Below are positions 5,361 to 5,383 of a stretch of DNA of 5,383 bases, piece by piece. Source of the DNA: an uncultured Mitsuokella sp. (lineage in GTDB: Bacteria > Bacillota > Negativicutes > Selenomonadales > Selenomonadaceae); the NCBI GenBank assembly GCA_900770895.1, contig CAAGMF010000188.1, positions 1 through 5,383 of the forward strand. Reading direction: 5' to 3'. A program made the position numbers and the translations under genes. Position 1 is the stretch's first letter; the number at the start of each line of letters is the position of its first letter. Under the pieces are notes generated by a model. It made no database searches, was not told where the DNA came from, and saw nothing but the letters and a program-made list of their open reading frames with translations.

Positions 5361-5383
5361 ATATCATAGGCCTGTTATCAGGC

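Noticed and set aside
5188..5383. C-terminal end of infB upstream of rbfA
   Set aside because: All three minus-strand frames were read; none shows the conserved IF-2 C-terminal sequence and all contain stops.

Overview
The window reads as one compact minus-strand gene block from a moderately GC-rich, low-temperature-promoter Firmicute. The run rbfA - DHH phosphoesterase (nrnA) - truB - ribF is the tail of the classic nusA-infB translation/RNA-metabolism cluster of Firmicutes. CtsR is a Firmicutes-specific heat-shock repressor, and a consensus sigma-A promoter stands in front of it. The base composition, together with a lipoprotein of the TroA/ZnuA type, suggests a Negativicutes member (Selenomonas/Mitsuokella-like). 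That taxonomic placement is inference and would need a database search.

Layout, read in the direction of transcription (right to left). 5148-5383: about 236 bases with no recognisable gene; it holds an unidentified 58-codon ORF whose stop lies in a palindrome just before rbfA. The C-terminus of infB, the usual upstream neighbour, is not there. 5147-1005: five tightly packed genes, rbfA, nrnA, truB, ribF and a metal-binding ABC-transporter lipoprotein. Their junctions are an ATGA overlap, an 11-base overlap, a 20-base gap and a TGA-A-ATG junction, so this is very probably one transcript. 821-1004: an intergenic region with a strong promoter (TTGATT-17-TATAAT) and tandem GTCAA half-sites lying between its -35 and -10 boxes. 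820-218: ctsR followed 18 bases later by a 44-codon ORF with a perfect Shine-Dalgarno that encodes a small cationic, probably membrane-inserted peptide. 172-213: a strong rho-independent terminator. 1-171: no recognised gene; it holds a perfect 16-bp inverted repeat and, at the window edge, a strong Shine-Dalgarno in front of a GTG that may begin another minus-strand gene.

Functionally, the operon joins 30S maturation (RbfA), turnover of short RNA and pAp (NrnA), tRNA modification (TruB), FMN/FAD synthesis (RibF) and capture of Zn or Mn at the membrane. The ctsR unit is separately transcribed and looks autoregulated. Its usual partners mcsA, mcsB and clpC do not follow it within the window.

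Most of the window is ordinary housekeeping DNA. The less ordinary points are the stand-alone ctsR unit with its small peptide, the 8-bp (not 10-bp) spacing of the putative CtsR half-sites, an altered glycine loop in CtsR, the coupling of the metal lipoprotein to ribF, and the two unexplained flanks. The long plus-strand ORFs are antisense shadows of these genes.
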